48,394 bases of DNA from Acidobacteriota bacterium (GTDB lineage: Bacteria > Acidobacteriota > Terriglobia > Bryobacterales > Bryobacteraceae). Shown here in pieces: positions 1-6,964 of this stretch. The stretch is from contig JANXXI010000312.1 of NCBI GenBank assembly GCA_025350695.1, forward strand, positions 1 to 48,394, read 5' to 3'. The position numbers and the translations under genes were made by a program. Numbering within the stretch: the stretch's first letter is position 1; each line of letters starts with the position of its first letter. The notes under the pieces are model-generated. The model saw only the letters and a program-made list of their open reading frames with translations, was not told the origin of the DNA and did no database searches.

Positions 1-899
1 GTCCAACCAGCCGGAAGAGTGCCGAAGAGTTCGAAGGCCAAGCGAGTCTTCCCGGCTCCTGCCGGGCCGGTGATCACCCGAACTGAGAAGGCCTCCTTGC
101 CTTCCACCCAATCGTAAAGCTGGGCCAAATTCCTTTTGCGGCCAACCATTTCAATGGAACGGTTCTGCGCCAGCAGGACGTCCAGTTCTCTTACCGCGTC
201 GAGTGGCTTGGCCGGTGGAACGGAAAATTGGAGATGGTGAGCGTCCTTCAACCAGCGCAGATCGGCTTGTGTTTCCTGCAAGCTTCGGCGGACAAAGGAA
301 TGGAACGCGGCTTGCGAATCGGGCTTGGAAAGGAGGTTGGCAAATTTGCGCTGGAAGGATTCGATGAATGTTCCTTGGAGGGCTTCGCGCAGGGCTTCGG
401 AAAGCGGATCATTCTGGCCGGGCAATGAAATGCTTGTTCCCGAATCCAGATGGCGTTGATAGGCGCTCCAGAATTCCAGCAACTCGACGGCTTCAACAAA
501 GGCCTTTACTGGGTCGTTGTAGGAATTGGCGGCATCCAGCACGGATTGATAGTCACCGGGCAAGATGATGGGGAGGACATTTACGGGGTCTTTCACGGCG
601 GCTTGTAGCAATCGGTCCCACCGTTCGAAGTGCGAGGCGTAGTCGAGGGACTTTCCTTTTAGCTCTTCCAGCGCCGCTTGAAATGCGGCTGCCAATAAGA
701 GTTGAAGATGATGATTCTTCCGGGCTTTAAGTTCTTCCATCGCCTGCAACCCGTAGGATGTGCCGAAATTCGTGGCAAAGCCCCCTGCGAATGTGGCGAT
801 TGCGGCGCCAACCGCCGCCACTCCCACCCCTTGAGCCGCAGCATACGCCGCGATACCGGCGCCAACCACATTCACTCCGAACTTCAGCGCTGAACTCAT
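1..899 (-). CDS. STAND-like P-loop NTPase, N-terminal part (cut by left edge)
   Basis: An open frame runs leftward from ATG at 897-899 to the window edge (299 codons, no stop), so only the N-terminal part is visible. Residues about 8-50 are rich in Gly, Ala and Val and hydrophobic, like one or two membrane or glycine-zipper helices. Residues 55-250 are mostly helical with no domain I recognise. A module opening with the sequence MVGRKRNLAQL leads into a Walker A motif GPAGAGKT at residues 278-285 preceded by a beta strand (VRVIT). The 'VGR..L..L..W' lead-in followed by a P-loop is typical of NB-ARC/AAA16-type STAND ATPases, which act as signalling or immune switches with C-terminal repeat sensors. 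The nucleotide-binding core and sensor lie outside the window, so family and role are inferred. A -10-like TATACT ends 9 bases before the ATG. Confidence 0.75.
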   Translation of the reverse strand, partial: MSSALKFGVNVVGAGIAAYAAAQGVGVAAVGAAIATFAGGFATNFGTSYGLQAMEELKARKNHHLQLLLAAAFQAALEELKGKSLDYASHFERWDRLLQAAVKDPVNVLPIILPGDYQSVLDAANSYNDPVKAFVEAVELLEFWSAYQRHLDSGTSISLPGQNDPLSEALREALQGTFIESFQRKFANLLSKPDSQAAFHSFVRRSLQETQADLRWLKDAHHLQFSVPPAKPLDAVRELDVLLAQNRSIEMVGRKRNLAQLYDWVEGKEAFSVRVITGPAGAGKTRLAFELFGTLPAGW

Positions 900-908
900 G
901 ACGCTTCA

Positions 909-914
909 AGTATA
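909..914 (-). promoter_or_regulatory. -10 box for the STAND-like gene
   Basis: TATACT on the minus strand lies 9 bases before the ATG at 899, so transcription would start about 3 bases before the start codon. No clear -35 was found. Confidence 0.4.
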
Positions 915-1020
915 AATGGAAATGGAAAGTTAGGTGCTTTCCCTAAGGACCTTCTTCGAGGAGGATTGTTGGCTCTCGTGATGTTCCTCGCTCCTTGGCA
1001 GGGCGTCCTTGGGATCGGGT

Positions 1021-1090
1021 CGAGGGACGGAGATTGCGCCCCGTCACCCTCCCACGCCACCGGACATGCGGTTTTCAGCATCCGGCGGTT
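1021..1090 (-). mobile_element. Possible group II intron domain V/VI relic
   Basis: In the 410-base gap between the STAND-like gene and the bicupin, bases 1057-1090 (minus) form a 34-base hairpin: lower stem CCGCCGG/CCGGTGG (one wobble pair), a two-base bulge (GT), upper stem ATGC/GCAT and an 8-base loop. This length and layout match group II intron domain V, with a CGC triad in place of AGC. Next downstream, 1021-1050 can form a second hairpin (GACGG/CCGTC), where domain VI would be. No reverse transcriptase reading frame is adjacent, so at best this is a 3' remnant. The rest of 901-1309 holds no gene that I can support. Confidence 0.33.
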
Positions 1091-1296
1091 GAGTCCAGCG
1101 GCTTACGATTCTGCCGCAAGATTGGATGGCAATAGAAAGCCATACCTGCGCAAAACGGCATTGTTCAGCGCTGTATGCAGTTCCGGTTGCTGGGCCACAC
1201 GCCAAGCGCCGCGACGATTCAACGACCGCCACCGTCCTTCGCAGACACCACTCGACGGAGTTTGACGAAGGCATTCCCATCCGCCTCACCTGGTGA

Positions 1297-1302
1297 TAGA
1301 AT
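1297..1302 (+). promoter_or_regulatory. -10 box for the bicupin gene
   Basis: TAGAAT ends 7 bases before the ATG at 1310, which would make the transcript essentially leaderless. There is no Shine-Dalgarno sequence at this start. Confidence 0.45.
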
Positions 1303-1309
1303 CGTGCGC

Positions 1310-2215
1310 ATGAAGAGCACTGGATTCATCGTTCTCGGACTGGCTGCTTGCGCCGCTTTATTTAGCCAAACGTACTACGCCCCAAAGGGCAAGCCCGCGC
1401 AATACACCGCCCCGCACAAACCACACACCAAACTTGCCGACATAAAAGCCTCTCACAGCGGCCAGTCGCGTTGGCGCCATACCGTTGTGGATGATATACA
1501 CTTAAATTCCGTCTGGGTCCAAGCTCAACCCGGCGACAAAGAGCCACCCCAACTGCACCCCGACACGCGCACATGGTGGGTGATTCAAGAAGGTGAAGTT
1601 AAGTTCACCATAGAAGGACAATCACAGCCCATTGTCGCGCGCAAAGGCTCAATGGTTCAGGCCCCCATGTCGACCATCTTTTCGATCGAAACGGTTGGCG
1701 ACAAGCCGTCATTGCGCTTTGAAACGAACATCGCCAATGCAAAGACGCTCTTCGTCAATGCGGCGGAAACCCCAAAGATTCCCGGGTTCACATTCATGCC
1801 CGCAAGCTTCCGCCGCGACAAGGTTGGCGAATTCCAGCACGGAAACAAGCCCCACGTCCACTTCGATGAAGTCGCCGAAGGCGTGGAATCAGGGAAGTTG
1901 AAAGGCACGATTCGGATCGTGCAGGACGACCGCGGCACAGCCAACTTCATCTACGGCTACAACAGCAAGCTACCCCCACTTGACGAGAAGAACAAAGGCC
2001 ACTGGCATCCCGAAGGAGCAGAGTATTGGCTGATCATGAAAGGACAGATCCGCTACCCGATCGAAAACATCGGCGTGGTGATTGCGACTGAAGGCGACGT
2101 GGTCTACGTGCCGCCGTTCACCTATCACGCTCCACGCTGGTGGGGTGAAGGCTCCTCTTGCCGGCTCGCGATGAACGGGTTCCCCTACATCGCACATCTG
2201 TTCGAAGCGCACTAA
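1310..2215 (+). CDS. Secreted bicupin protein
   Basis: The 301-residue protein starts at ATG 1310. This start gives a clean signal peptide (MKSTGFIVLGLAACAALFSQ), whereas longer in-frame versions do not. Two cupin barrels can be seen. The first contains 'HPDTRTWWVIQEGEVKF' and a following IVARKGSMVQAP turn. The second has HWHPEGAEYWLIMKGQI and ends with a VYVPPFTYHAP strand; its H-x-H...E and late His match the usual metal-binding set (HxH, E, H). The first barrel keeps fewer of these ligands. Cupins include oxidases, isomerases and binding proteins, so the substrate cannot be named. It is a single gene, divergent from the STAND-like gene, with its own promoter. Confidence 0.8.
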   Translation: MKSTGFIVLGLAACAALFSQTYYAPKGKPAQYTAPHKPHTKLADIKASHSGQSRWRHTVVDDIHLNSVWVQAQPGDKEPPQLHPDTRTWWVIQEGEVKFTIEGQSQPIVARKGSMVQAPMSTIFSIETVGDKPSLRFETNIANAKTLFVNAAETPKIPGFTFMPASFRRDKVGEFQHGNKPHVHFDEVAEGVESGKLKGTIRIVQDDRGTANFIYGYNSKLPPLDEKNKGHWHPEGAEYWLIMKGQIRYPIENIGVVIATEGDVVYVPPFTYHAPRWWGEGSSCRLAMNGFPYIAHLFEAH

Positions 2216-2395
2216 GGCAAAACGTCTAGTGTCTAACTCCAAGCACACTTTGCGTTTAGACAAATTGGCCCCTTACGAGCAGGTTTGGGGGTCAATCTGG
2301 CGTCATGGTACTTTTCTCCTCGTCGGACCAATCCTTTCGTAATCAACAATTTACACCCCTCCGCACTTTGGCTTCATAATTGCCTTATAAGAAGC

Positions 2396-4084
2396 ATGCC
2401 ATTCAAAGTACTTGCGAGTTTGCTCCTTGCCTGTGTTGCCGTGGGACAGCCTCCAAGCAATGATTCGATGAGAGTCATTGTTCGCTTTAAACAATCCTTT
2501 AAGACAATGGGGCATCAGTCTCTTTCGCGGCGAGGCGCTCAGCATAAGACAGAACTCCCGTTGATCGGGGCTTCGGTGTATGAAATGAGTGTGGAGGAGT
2601 ATCGGCGGCTTGCCACCGATCCGGAAGTGGAACTTCTGGCGCCGGACATGCCGGTCACGGCAACAGCGTTTAGCGGAACCTTGGACTACGGTTGGGTGAC
2701 CGCATTCAATCAAACCCAGCCAACCGGCTACGTCAACCAATATAAAGGTAGGGGCGTGGCAGTTGCGGTCATCGACAGCGGAGTAACACCCGATAACGAC
2801 GACCTGGAAGACCGGGTGGTCTACGCGCAGAGCTTTGTGCCGGGTGATAATTCAAGTGAAGACAAATTTGGGCATGGTTCGCATGTAGCGGGGATAATAG
2901 CGGGGAATGGCTCCTCATCCACGGGCTCGAACTTTAAATACACCATACGAGGAATTGCACCGAGGGCGAACATCGTCAATCTGCGAGTGCTCGATGAGAA
3001 TGGATCGGGAAAAGACTCGACAGTAATCATGGCGATTGAGCGGGCCATCGCTTTGAAGAGTGCCTACAAGATCGGGGTGATTAATCTGTCGCTCGGACGC
3101 CGCGTGATCATGAACTACGCGAACGATCCACTATGTCAAGCTGTTGAAAAGGCCTGGAAGGCCGGTATCGTGGTAGTTGTGGCCGCCGGCAACGATGGCA
3201 GGAATAACGCGGCAAGCACTAGCGGATACGGTACCGTTTCTTCGCCGGGCAACGATCCTTATGTGATCACAGTTGGAGCATTAAACACCAAGGCGACAGC
3301 ATCGCGCTCTGACGACGTAATCACCACGTATAGCTCCAAGGGCCCAAGCATATTCGACCATGTAGTGAAGCCGGATCTGGTCGCGGCAGGGAATCGCATC
3401 GCCTCCCTCAGAGTGGATGGATCAACTTTGGACAACCTCTATGGCGGTAATCGGGTCGTCCGCTCCTCTTACGCCATTGGCGCATCACATTCTTCTGGCG
3501 GATACTTCCAATTGAGCGGGACCAGTATGTCCGCTCCAATGGTTGCCGGCGCCGCGGCGTTGATGATCGAACAAGCAGGATTTCTGGCTCCCGGCCAGTT
3601 TATTTCCCCGGACACAATTAAAGGAAGACTGATGAAGACCGCCGCTAGACTTCCGTTAATCAACTATCCGATTACGGCTGCGGATACAGGCGCAACCTAC
3701 AATCTTCAAAACGATATTTTCACCGTCGGCGCAGGCAGTCTGGATGTGGCAAAGGCTCTCGGGAACACGGACATTTTTCCGCAGGGACAATTAGCATCGA
3801 GCCCGATTGTTTATTACGATACCGCCACGAAACGCTTCCGTATTGGCCCCTCCAATGGGAGTGTGGCAATCAACGGAGTTTGGGGCGATAACGGACTTTG
3901 GGGCGATACGTCGGTTTGGGGCGATAACGGCGTGTGGGGCGTCAACGGGCTATGGGGCGACAGCGGAGTCTGGGGCGATGGGACTTCCGTTGGGTACAAC
4001 GCAATCTGGGGCGCCAACGGACTATGGGGCGATAGCGCCGTTACGGGAGAATCAATCGCGATCTCCATCAATGGCGAAAATTAG
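2396..4084 (+). CDS. Secreted S8 subtilisin-family serine protease with C-terminal WGD repeats
   Basis: The 562-residue protein starts at ATG 2396, which is followed by a signal peptide (MPFKVLASLLLACVAVGQ). Residues about 25-90 look like an I9-type propeptide. The catalytic core has Asp127 (VAVIDSGV), His160 (GHGSHVAG), oxyanion Asn265 (AAGNDG) and Ser376 (SGTSMSAPMVAGA), so it should be active. A protease-associated-like insert lies between about 330 and 370. From about residue 490 to 550 runs an array of W-G-D hexapeptides with consensus N-G-(V/L)-W-G-D. Bases TATAAG and CATAAT lie at 2386 and 2375, so the promoter is very close to the start. It stands alone, and its stop is followed by a convergent gene. 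The role of the tail is unknown; surface anchoring or substrate binding are guesses. Confidence 0.92.
   Translation: MPFKVLASLLLACVAVGQPPSNDSMRVIVRFKQSFKTMGHQSLSRRGAQHKTELPLIGASVYEMSVEEYRRLATDPEVELLAPDMPVTATAFSGTLDYGWVTAFNQTQPTGYVNQYKGRGVAVAVIDSGVTPDNDDLEDRVVYAQSFVPGDNSSEDKFGHGSHVAGIIAGNGSSSTGSNFKYTIRGIAPRANIVNLRVLDENGSGKDSTVIMAIERAIALKSAYKIGVINLSLGRRVIMNYANDPLCQAVEKAWKAGIVVVVAAGNDGRNNAASTSGYGTVSSPGNDPYVITVGALNTKATASRSDDVITTYSSKGPSIFDHVVKPDLVAAGNRIASLRVDGSTLDNLYGGNRVVRSSYAIGASHSSGGYFQLSGTSMSAPMVAGAAALMIEQAGFLAPGQFISPDTIKGRLMKTAARLPLINYPITAADTGATYNLQNDIFTVGAGSLDVAKALGNTDIFPQGQLASSPIVYYDTATKRFRIGPSNGSVAINGVWGDNGLWGDTSVWGDNGVWGVNGLWGDSGVWGDGTSVGYNAIWGANGLWGDSAVTGESIAISINGEN
3872..4045 (+). repeat. 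18-bp coding tandem repeat (WGD hexapeptides)
   Basis: About nine to ten imperfect 18-base units with consensus AACGG(A/C)NTNTGGGGCGAT encode the hexapeptide N-G-(V/L)-W-G-D at the C-terminus of the subtilase. One unit (GTSVGY) has lost the Trp and another reads NAIWGA. TGGGGC is the most conserved DNA stretch, so copy number could change by slippage or recombination. Confidence 0.85.
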
Positions 4085-4233
4085 TTCCGGCGGGTACACG
4101 CACTGCACGGTTTTTTATCACAAGCTCCGCTAGTCGCCCCCCGATTGGCGGAGGGAACGGGAGCGGAACCATCCCCCTGGAAACGCTCCCTAACCCTTCC
4201 CTTCAAATCATCCACTGTTGGACAGGAGTCCAA

Positions 4234-4806
4234 CTATCTGGATGAGAGTGAAACCACGAGCCGTTGGTCGGTAAGTTGATACAGCACTTTTTCAGGATTC
4301 GTTTCTACTATCAGCAAATTCCGGTAGGAAGGCTTCAAGAATCCATCGGAGATAGCCCGGTTGATTTGTAGAATCATCGGATCATAGTATCCAGCGGTAT
4401 TCAGCAGTCCGCAAGGTTTTGCATGCATCCCCAATTGCGCACGGCGAAGAATATCAAACAGATCCTCAAAGGTGGCGAAACTCCCTGGCAACGCCAGGAA
4501 AGCGTCACTATACTGATGGAGAATTCTTGTGCGGTCTTCCACGGTTTCCACAATCAGCAGCGAAGTTAGACCGGGATGGGCCACATGCCGGTTGATAAGC
4601 GCGCGGGGCATTACACCGTGAACCTCACCACCTGCTTCCAACACTGCGTCAGCCAATGCTCCCATCAAACCTAAGCGGGATCCCCCGCAAACCACGCTCC
4701 ATCCCATTTCGGCTATCATCCGCCCAATTTGCTGCGCCATTACGGCATACATTCGCCGGTTGCCAATGCTGGCGCCACAGAACACTCCAATACAACCGCG
4801 CTTCAT
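4234..4806 (-). CDS. LOG-family (TIGR00730-like) phosphoribohydrolase-like protein with altered motifs
   Basis: This 190-residue Rossmann protein has the LOG/'lysine decarboxylase-like' layout: N-terminal GVFCGASIG, then GGSRLGLMG at 41-49, then PGSFATFED at 107-115. Active LOG enzymes cleave cytokinin ribotides or other nucleoside monophosphates and carry GGGxxGLMG and PGGxGTxxE. Here the second motif has lost the second and third glycines, its final Glu is Asp, and the usual 'RK' before it reads RT. The fold call is firm, the activity is not. It overlaps the upstream esterase gene by 4 bases (ATGA), so the two are probably translationally coupled. Its stop faces the convergent subtilase 150 bases away, with no clear U-tailed terminator. 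Confidence 0.82.
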   Translation of the reverse strand: MKRGCIGVFCGASIGNRRMYAVMAQQIGRMIAEMGWSVVCGGSRLGLMGALADAVLEAGGEVHGVMPRALINRHVAHPGLTSLLIVETVEDRTRILHQYSDAFLALPGSFATFEDLFDILRRAQLGMHAKPCGLLNTAGYYDPMILQINRAISDGFLKPSYRNLLIVETNPEKVLYQLTDQRLVVSLSSR

Positions 4807-5489
4807 GCGTACACCCTATCCATCCACGGAACTATTATTTCCCCGGCCTTTGAAGGAAACCTGTGAGGCCCTTCGATCATTCGAAAAGTCACGTCCGTGG
4901 CGTGTGATTCCAGGCGCTGCTTGAATCCAGCGGCCACTTCAGCCGGAAAAAATTCGTCCTGATCGCGAGAAATGTGCAGAATCGGAGCTGTTACCCTTTG
5001 ATACTTTGACTCTTCCCAATCCTTGGGAACTCCGCCACAGATGCCTACGACTGCTCCGATGGCGTTCGGATACGTTCCGGCAAACCGATAGTTCAATCCA
5101 ACCGATTGAGAATATCCGAACAACAATGTACGGGCGGAAGGGATACCTAGGTCGGAAGGAAGGGTTGACAACACGATGTTAAGCATCGAATGGTGCAGGC
5201 GCACTGCTTCATCCCAGTGATTTCGAGTTCCCCAGTTGTAACCGACAGTCGACGATGCCAGATTGGGCTCCAGAAATTGTTCGTTCGGGCCAGCCAGCGA
5301 GGCGATTATTTCGTCCTTTCCAACAACCAATCGTGTCAATCGAAGCATATCTTCAGGATTCTGGCCGTAGCCGTGCAAAGCAACTATGAGCGTGGGTGTA
5401 GCACTCAAAGATGCTGGCTTTTGCAATAGGTATCGGCACTGCTTTGCGACCTCATAACGATGTTCCTGCCAGTTTTTTTCTAACGCCAA
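4803..5489 (-). CDS. Alpha/beta hydrolase, carboxylesterase/phospholipase-like
   Basis: This 228-residue protein has the predicted esterase/phospholipase fold: oxyanion strand LIVALHGYGQNPED (about 34-47), nucleophile elbow GYSQS at 125-129 (Ser127), acid in SRDQDEFF (Asp176 or Asp178) and His209 in EGPHRFP. The elbow's last residue is Ser rather than the usual Gly. There is no signal peptide, so it should be cytoplasmic. The start is TTG at 5487-5489, supported by AGGAG six bases upstream; no better ATG precedes the conserved core. It is the first gene of a two-gene unit with the LOG-family gene and is divergent from the Hpt gene. Confidence 0.82.
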   Translation of the reverse strand: MALEKNWQEHRYEVAKQCRYLLQKPASLSATPTLIVALHGYGQNPEDMLRLTRLVVGKDEIIASLAGPNEQFLEPNLASSTVGYNWGTRNHWDEAVRLHHSMLNIVLSTLPSDLGIPSARTLLFGYSQSVGLNYRFAGTYPNAIGAVVGICGGVPKDWEESKYQRVTAPILHISRDQDEFFPAEVAAGFKQRLESHATDVTFRMIEGPHRFPSKAGEIIVPWMDRVYA

Positions 5490-5603
5490 AAGTATCTCCT
5501 AAGCCCTTCTAATGTTTCACTATAGACCGGTCGATCATAGATATGTAATAACCATTGGTTTCAGAAGTACCAGCCCTGAGTACTGCAAAGGCCAGATGAA
5601 ATA

Positions 5604-5609
5604 GTAGAA
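5604..5609 (+). promoter_or_regulatory. -10 box for the Hpt gene
   Basis: TAGAAT lies 18 bases before ATG 5628, giving a predicted leader of about 12 bases that still includes AAGGAA next to the ATG. Confidence 0.4.
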
Positions 5610-5627
5610 TTGGGAGATAGCAAGGAA

Positions 5628-5981
5628 ATGGAATTCTCTGATCAATTAACGAAGCTCGACAAAGCCGTTGCGCTCGAAAGACTCGGCGGCGATGAGGAAT
5701 TGCTAAAAGAAGTGGCCGCGCTATTCCTTGACGAGTATCCAACCTTGATGGCCGAAATCAAAGTGGCGCTGGGGGCTAAGAACGCGAATCGACTGGAACG
5801 AGCAGCCCACAGTTTAAAGGGATCAGTCTCCAATTTCGGATCGGACGCCGCTTGGCAGGCAGCCTACGAAATGGAAAAAATGGGCCGCGCAAACGACCTC
5901 GCTAACTCGGAAGCGGCGTATTCCCACCTTGCTAGCGTCATGGAAGCCATCCATCCAGAGTTGTCAGCATTAGCGGCCTAG
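5628..5981 (+). CDS. Stand-alone Hpt (histidine phosphotransfer) protein
   Basis: The 117-residue all-helical protein carries the Hpt signature AAHSLKGS with phospho-acceptor His61, followed by the Phe and Gly of 'SNFG'. The length is right for one Hpt domain and there is no other domain. Hpt proteins relay phosphate between hybrid histidine kinases and response regulators in the cytoplasm. No kinase or regulator is adjacent, so the partner is unknown; the nearest two-component pair (25505-28911) is of a type that does not need an Hpt. ATG 5628 is preferred over the in-frame TTG at 5610 because AAGGAA precedes it and the alignment core starts soon after. Confidence 0.88.
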   Translation: MEFSDQLTKLDKAVALERLGGDEELLKEVAALFLDEYPTLMAEIKVALGAKNANRLERAAHSLKGSVSNFGSDAAWQAAYEMEKMGRANDLANSEAAYSHLASVMEAIHPELSALAA

Positions 5982-6035
5982 TCTAAGCTCCGCTCTAACG
6001 ACGGGTCCTGCACATATTCTCAGCCGGCGGTCTGC

Positions 6036-6041
6036 TATAGT
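6036..6041 (+). promoter_or_regulatory. -10 box for mqnD
   Basis: TATAGT preceded by TGC (an extended -10) lies 21 bases before ATG 6063; the predicted leader is about 15 bases. Confidence 0.4.
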
Positions 6042-6062
6042 TGGTAAAACCCTTAAATTTCT

Positions 6063-6908
6063 ATGCCAGTTTCAGACCAGAAGGAAATCGTCTGCGCTCA
6101 CAGCCCCGACTCCGATGACGCCTACATGTTTTATGGGCTTGCGACGAAGAAGATTCGTTCCCGCCTGCTAACGTTCCGTCACGTTCTAGAAGACATTCAA
6201 TCGCTCAATCAGCGCGCCATGAAGGGGGAATACGAACTAACCGCCATTTCCTACCATGCTTATCCGTATGTTGCCGACAAGTACATGCTGATGGCAAGCG
6301 GCTCCAGCGTGGGTGATGGATATGGCCCGATGGTGGTGTCCCAGCACCCGTTGTCACAGAACGACTTGAAGGGAAAGCGTATCGCAATTCCGGGCAAACT
6401 CACCACTGCCTACCTTAGTCTAAAACTGTTTGAACCGGATTTCATTCCGGTCGAAATTCACTTCGATAAGATCATCAACGCTGTGCAGGAAGGCCACGTG
6501 GACGCCGGCTTGATTATTCACGAAGGCCAGCTTACCTACGGCAAAAGCGGCTTGCATTTGGTGCTGGACATGGGCAAATGGTGGAAGAAGAGGTACAATT
6601 TGCCCCTGCCTCTTGGAGCCAACGTCCTTCGCCGCGATCTCGGGCCGGAGCTCCGCTCTGAAGCCTGCCGCGTCATGAAAGAGAGCATTCAATACTCCCT
6701 GGATCATCGCGAAGAAGCCCTTAACTACGCCATGCAGTTTGCCCGTGACCTCGAAACAGCAATGGCCGATAAGTTCGTCGGGATGTACGTCAACCATCAC
6801 ACCGTGGACTGTGGCGAGGATGTTCCGGTCGCAGCGCAAAAGCTCCTCGACATGGGCTTTGAAGCGGGCATCATCCCCAATCGCGTTCAAGTGGAATTTG
6901 TCAGATAA
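6063..6908 (+). CDS. mqnD: 1,4-dihydroxy-6-naphthoate synthase, futalosine menaquinone pathway
   Basis: The 281-residue protein opens with AHSPDSDDAYMFYGL, the hallmark of MqnD, and keeps the periplasmic-binding-protein-like fold with ISYHAYPYV, GKRIAIPGKLTTAYL and DAGLIIHEGQLTY. MqnD converts cyclic dehypoxanthine futalosine to 1,4-dihydroxy-6-naphthoate in the chorismate-derived alternative menaquinone route, in the cytoplasm. The His in the 'IIHEGQ' stretch is the conserved catalytic candidate. MqnA shares the fold, but the SPDxDDAxM start and the length favour MqnD. It is a single gene with its own promoter, and no other mqn gene is in the window. The next gene starts 56 bases downstream. 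Confidence 0.9.
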   Translation: MPVSDQKEIVCAHSPDSDDAYMFYGLATKKIRSRLLTFRHVLEDIQSLNQRAMKGEYELTAISYHAYPYVADKYMLMASGSSVGDGYGPMVVSQHPLSQNDLKGKRIAIPGKLTTAYLSLKLFEPDFIPVEIHFDKIINAVQEGHVDAGLIIHEGQLTYGKSGLHLVLDMGKWWKKRYNLPLPLGANVLRRDLGPELRSEACRVMKESIQYSLDHREEALNYAMQFARDLETAMADKFVGMYVNHHTVDCGEDVPVAAQKLLDMGFEAGIIPNRVQVEFVR

Positions 6909-6964
6909 CATACGCATCGTTTAATGTAGTCTTTATGGATCTGTTTAACGTCCATGGAGTCAGT

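Noticed and set aside
3814-4071. Minus-strand frame of SPQTPLSPHSPL-type repeats opposite the subtilase tail
   Set aside because: It is the antisense shadow of the WGD repeat: the 18-base unit keeps all frames open. No start signal or promoter supports it.
4085-4233. Strong terminator between the convergent subtilase and LOG genes
   Set aside because: The CCCCCC/GGAGGG pairing is weak and no U tract follows.
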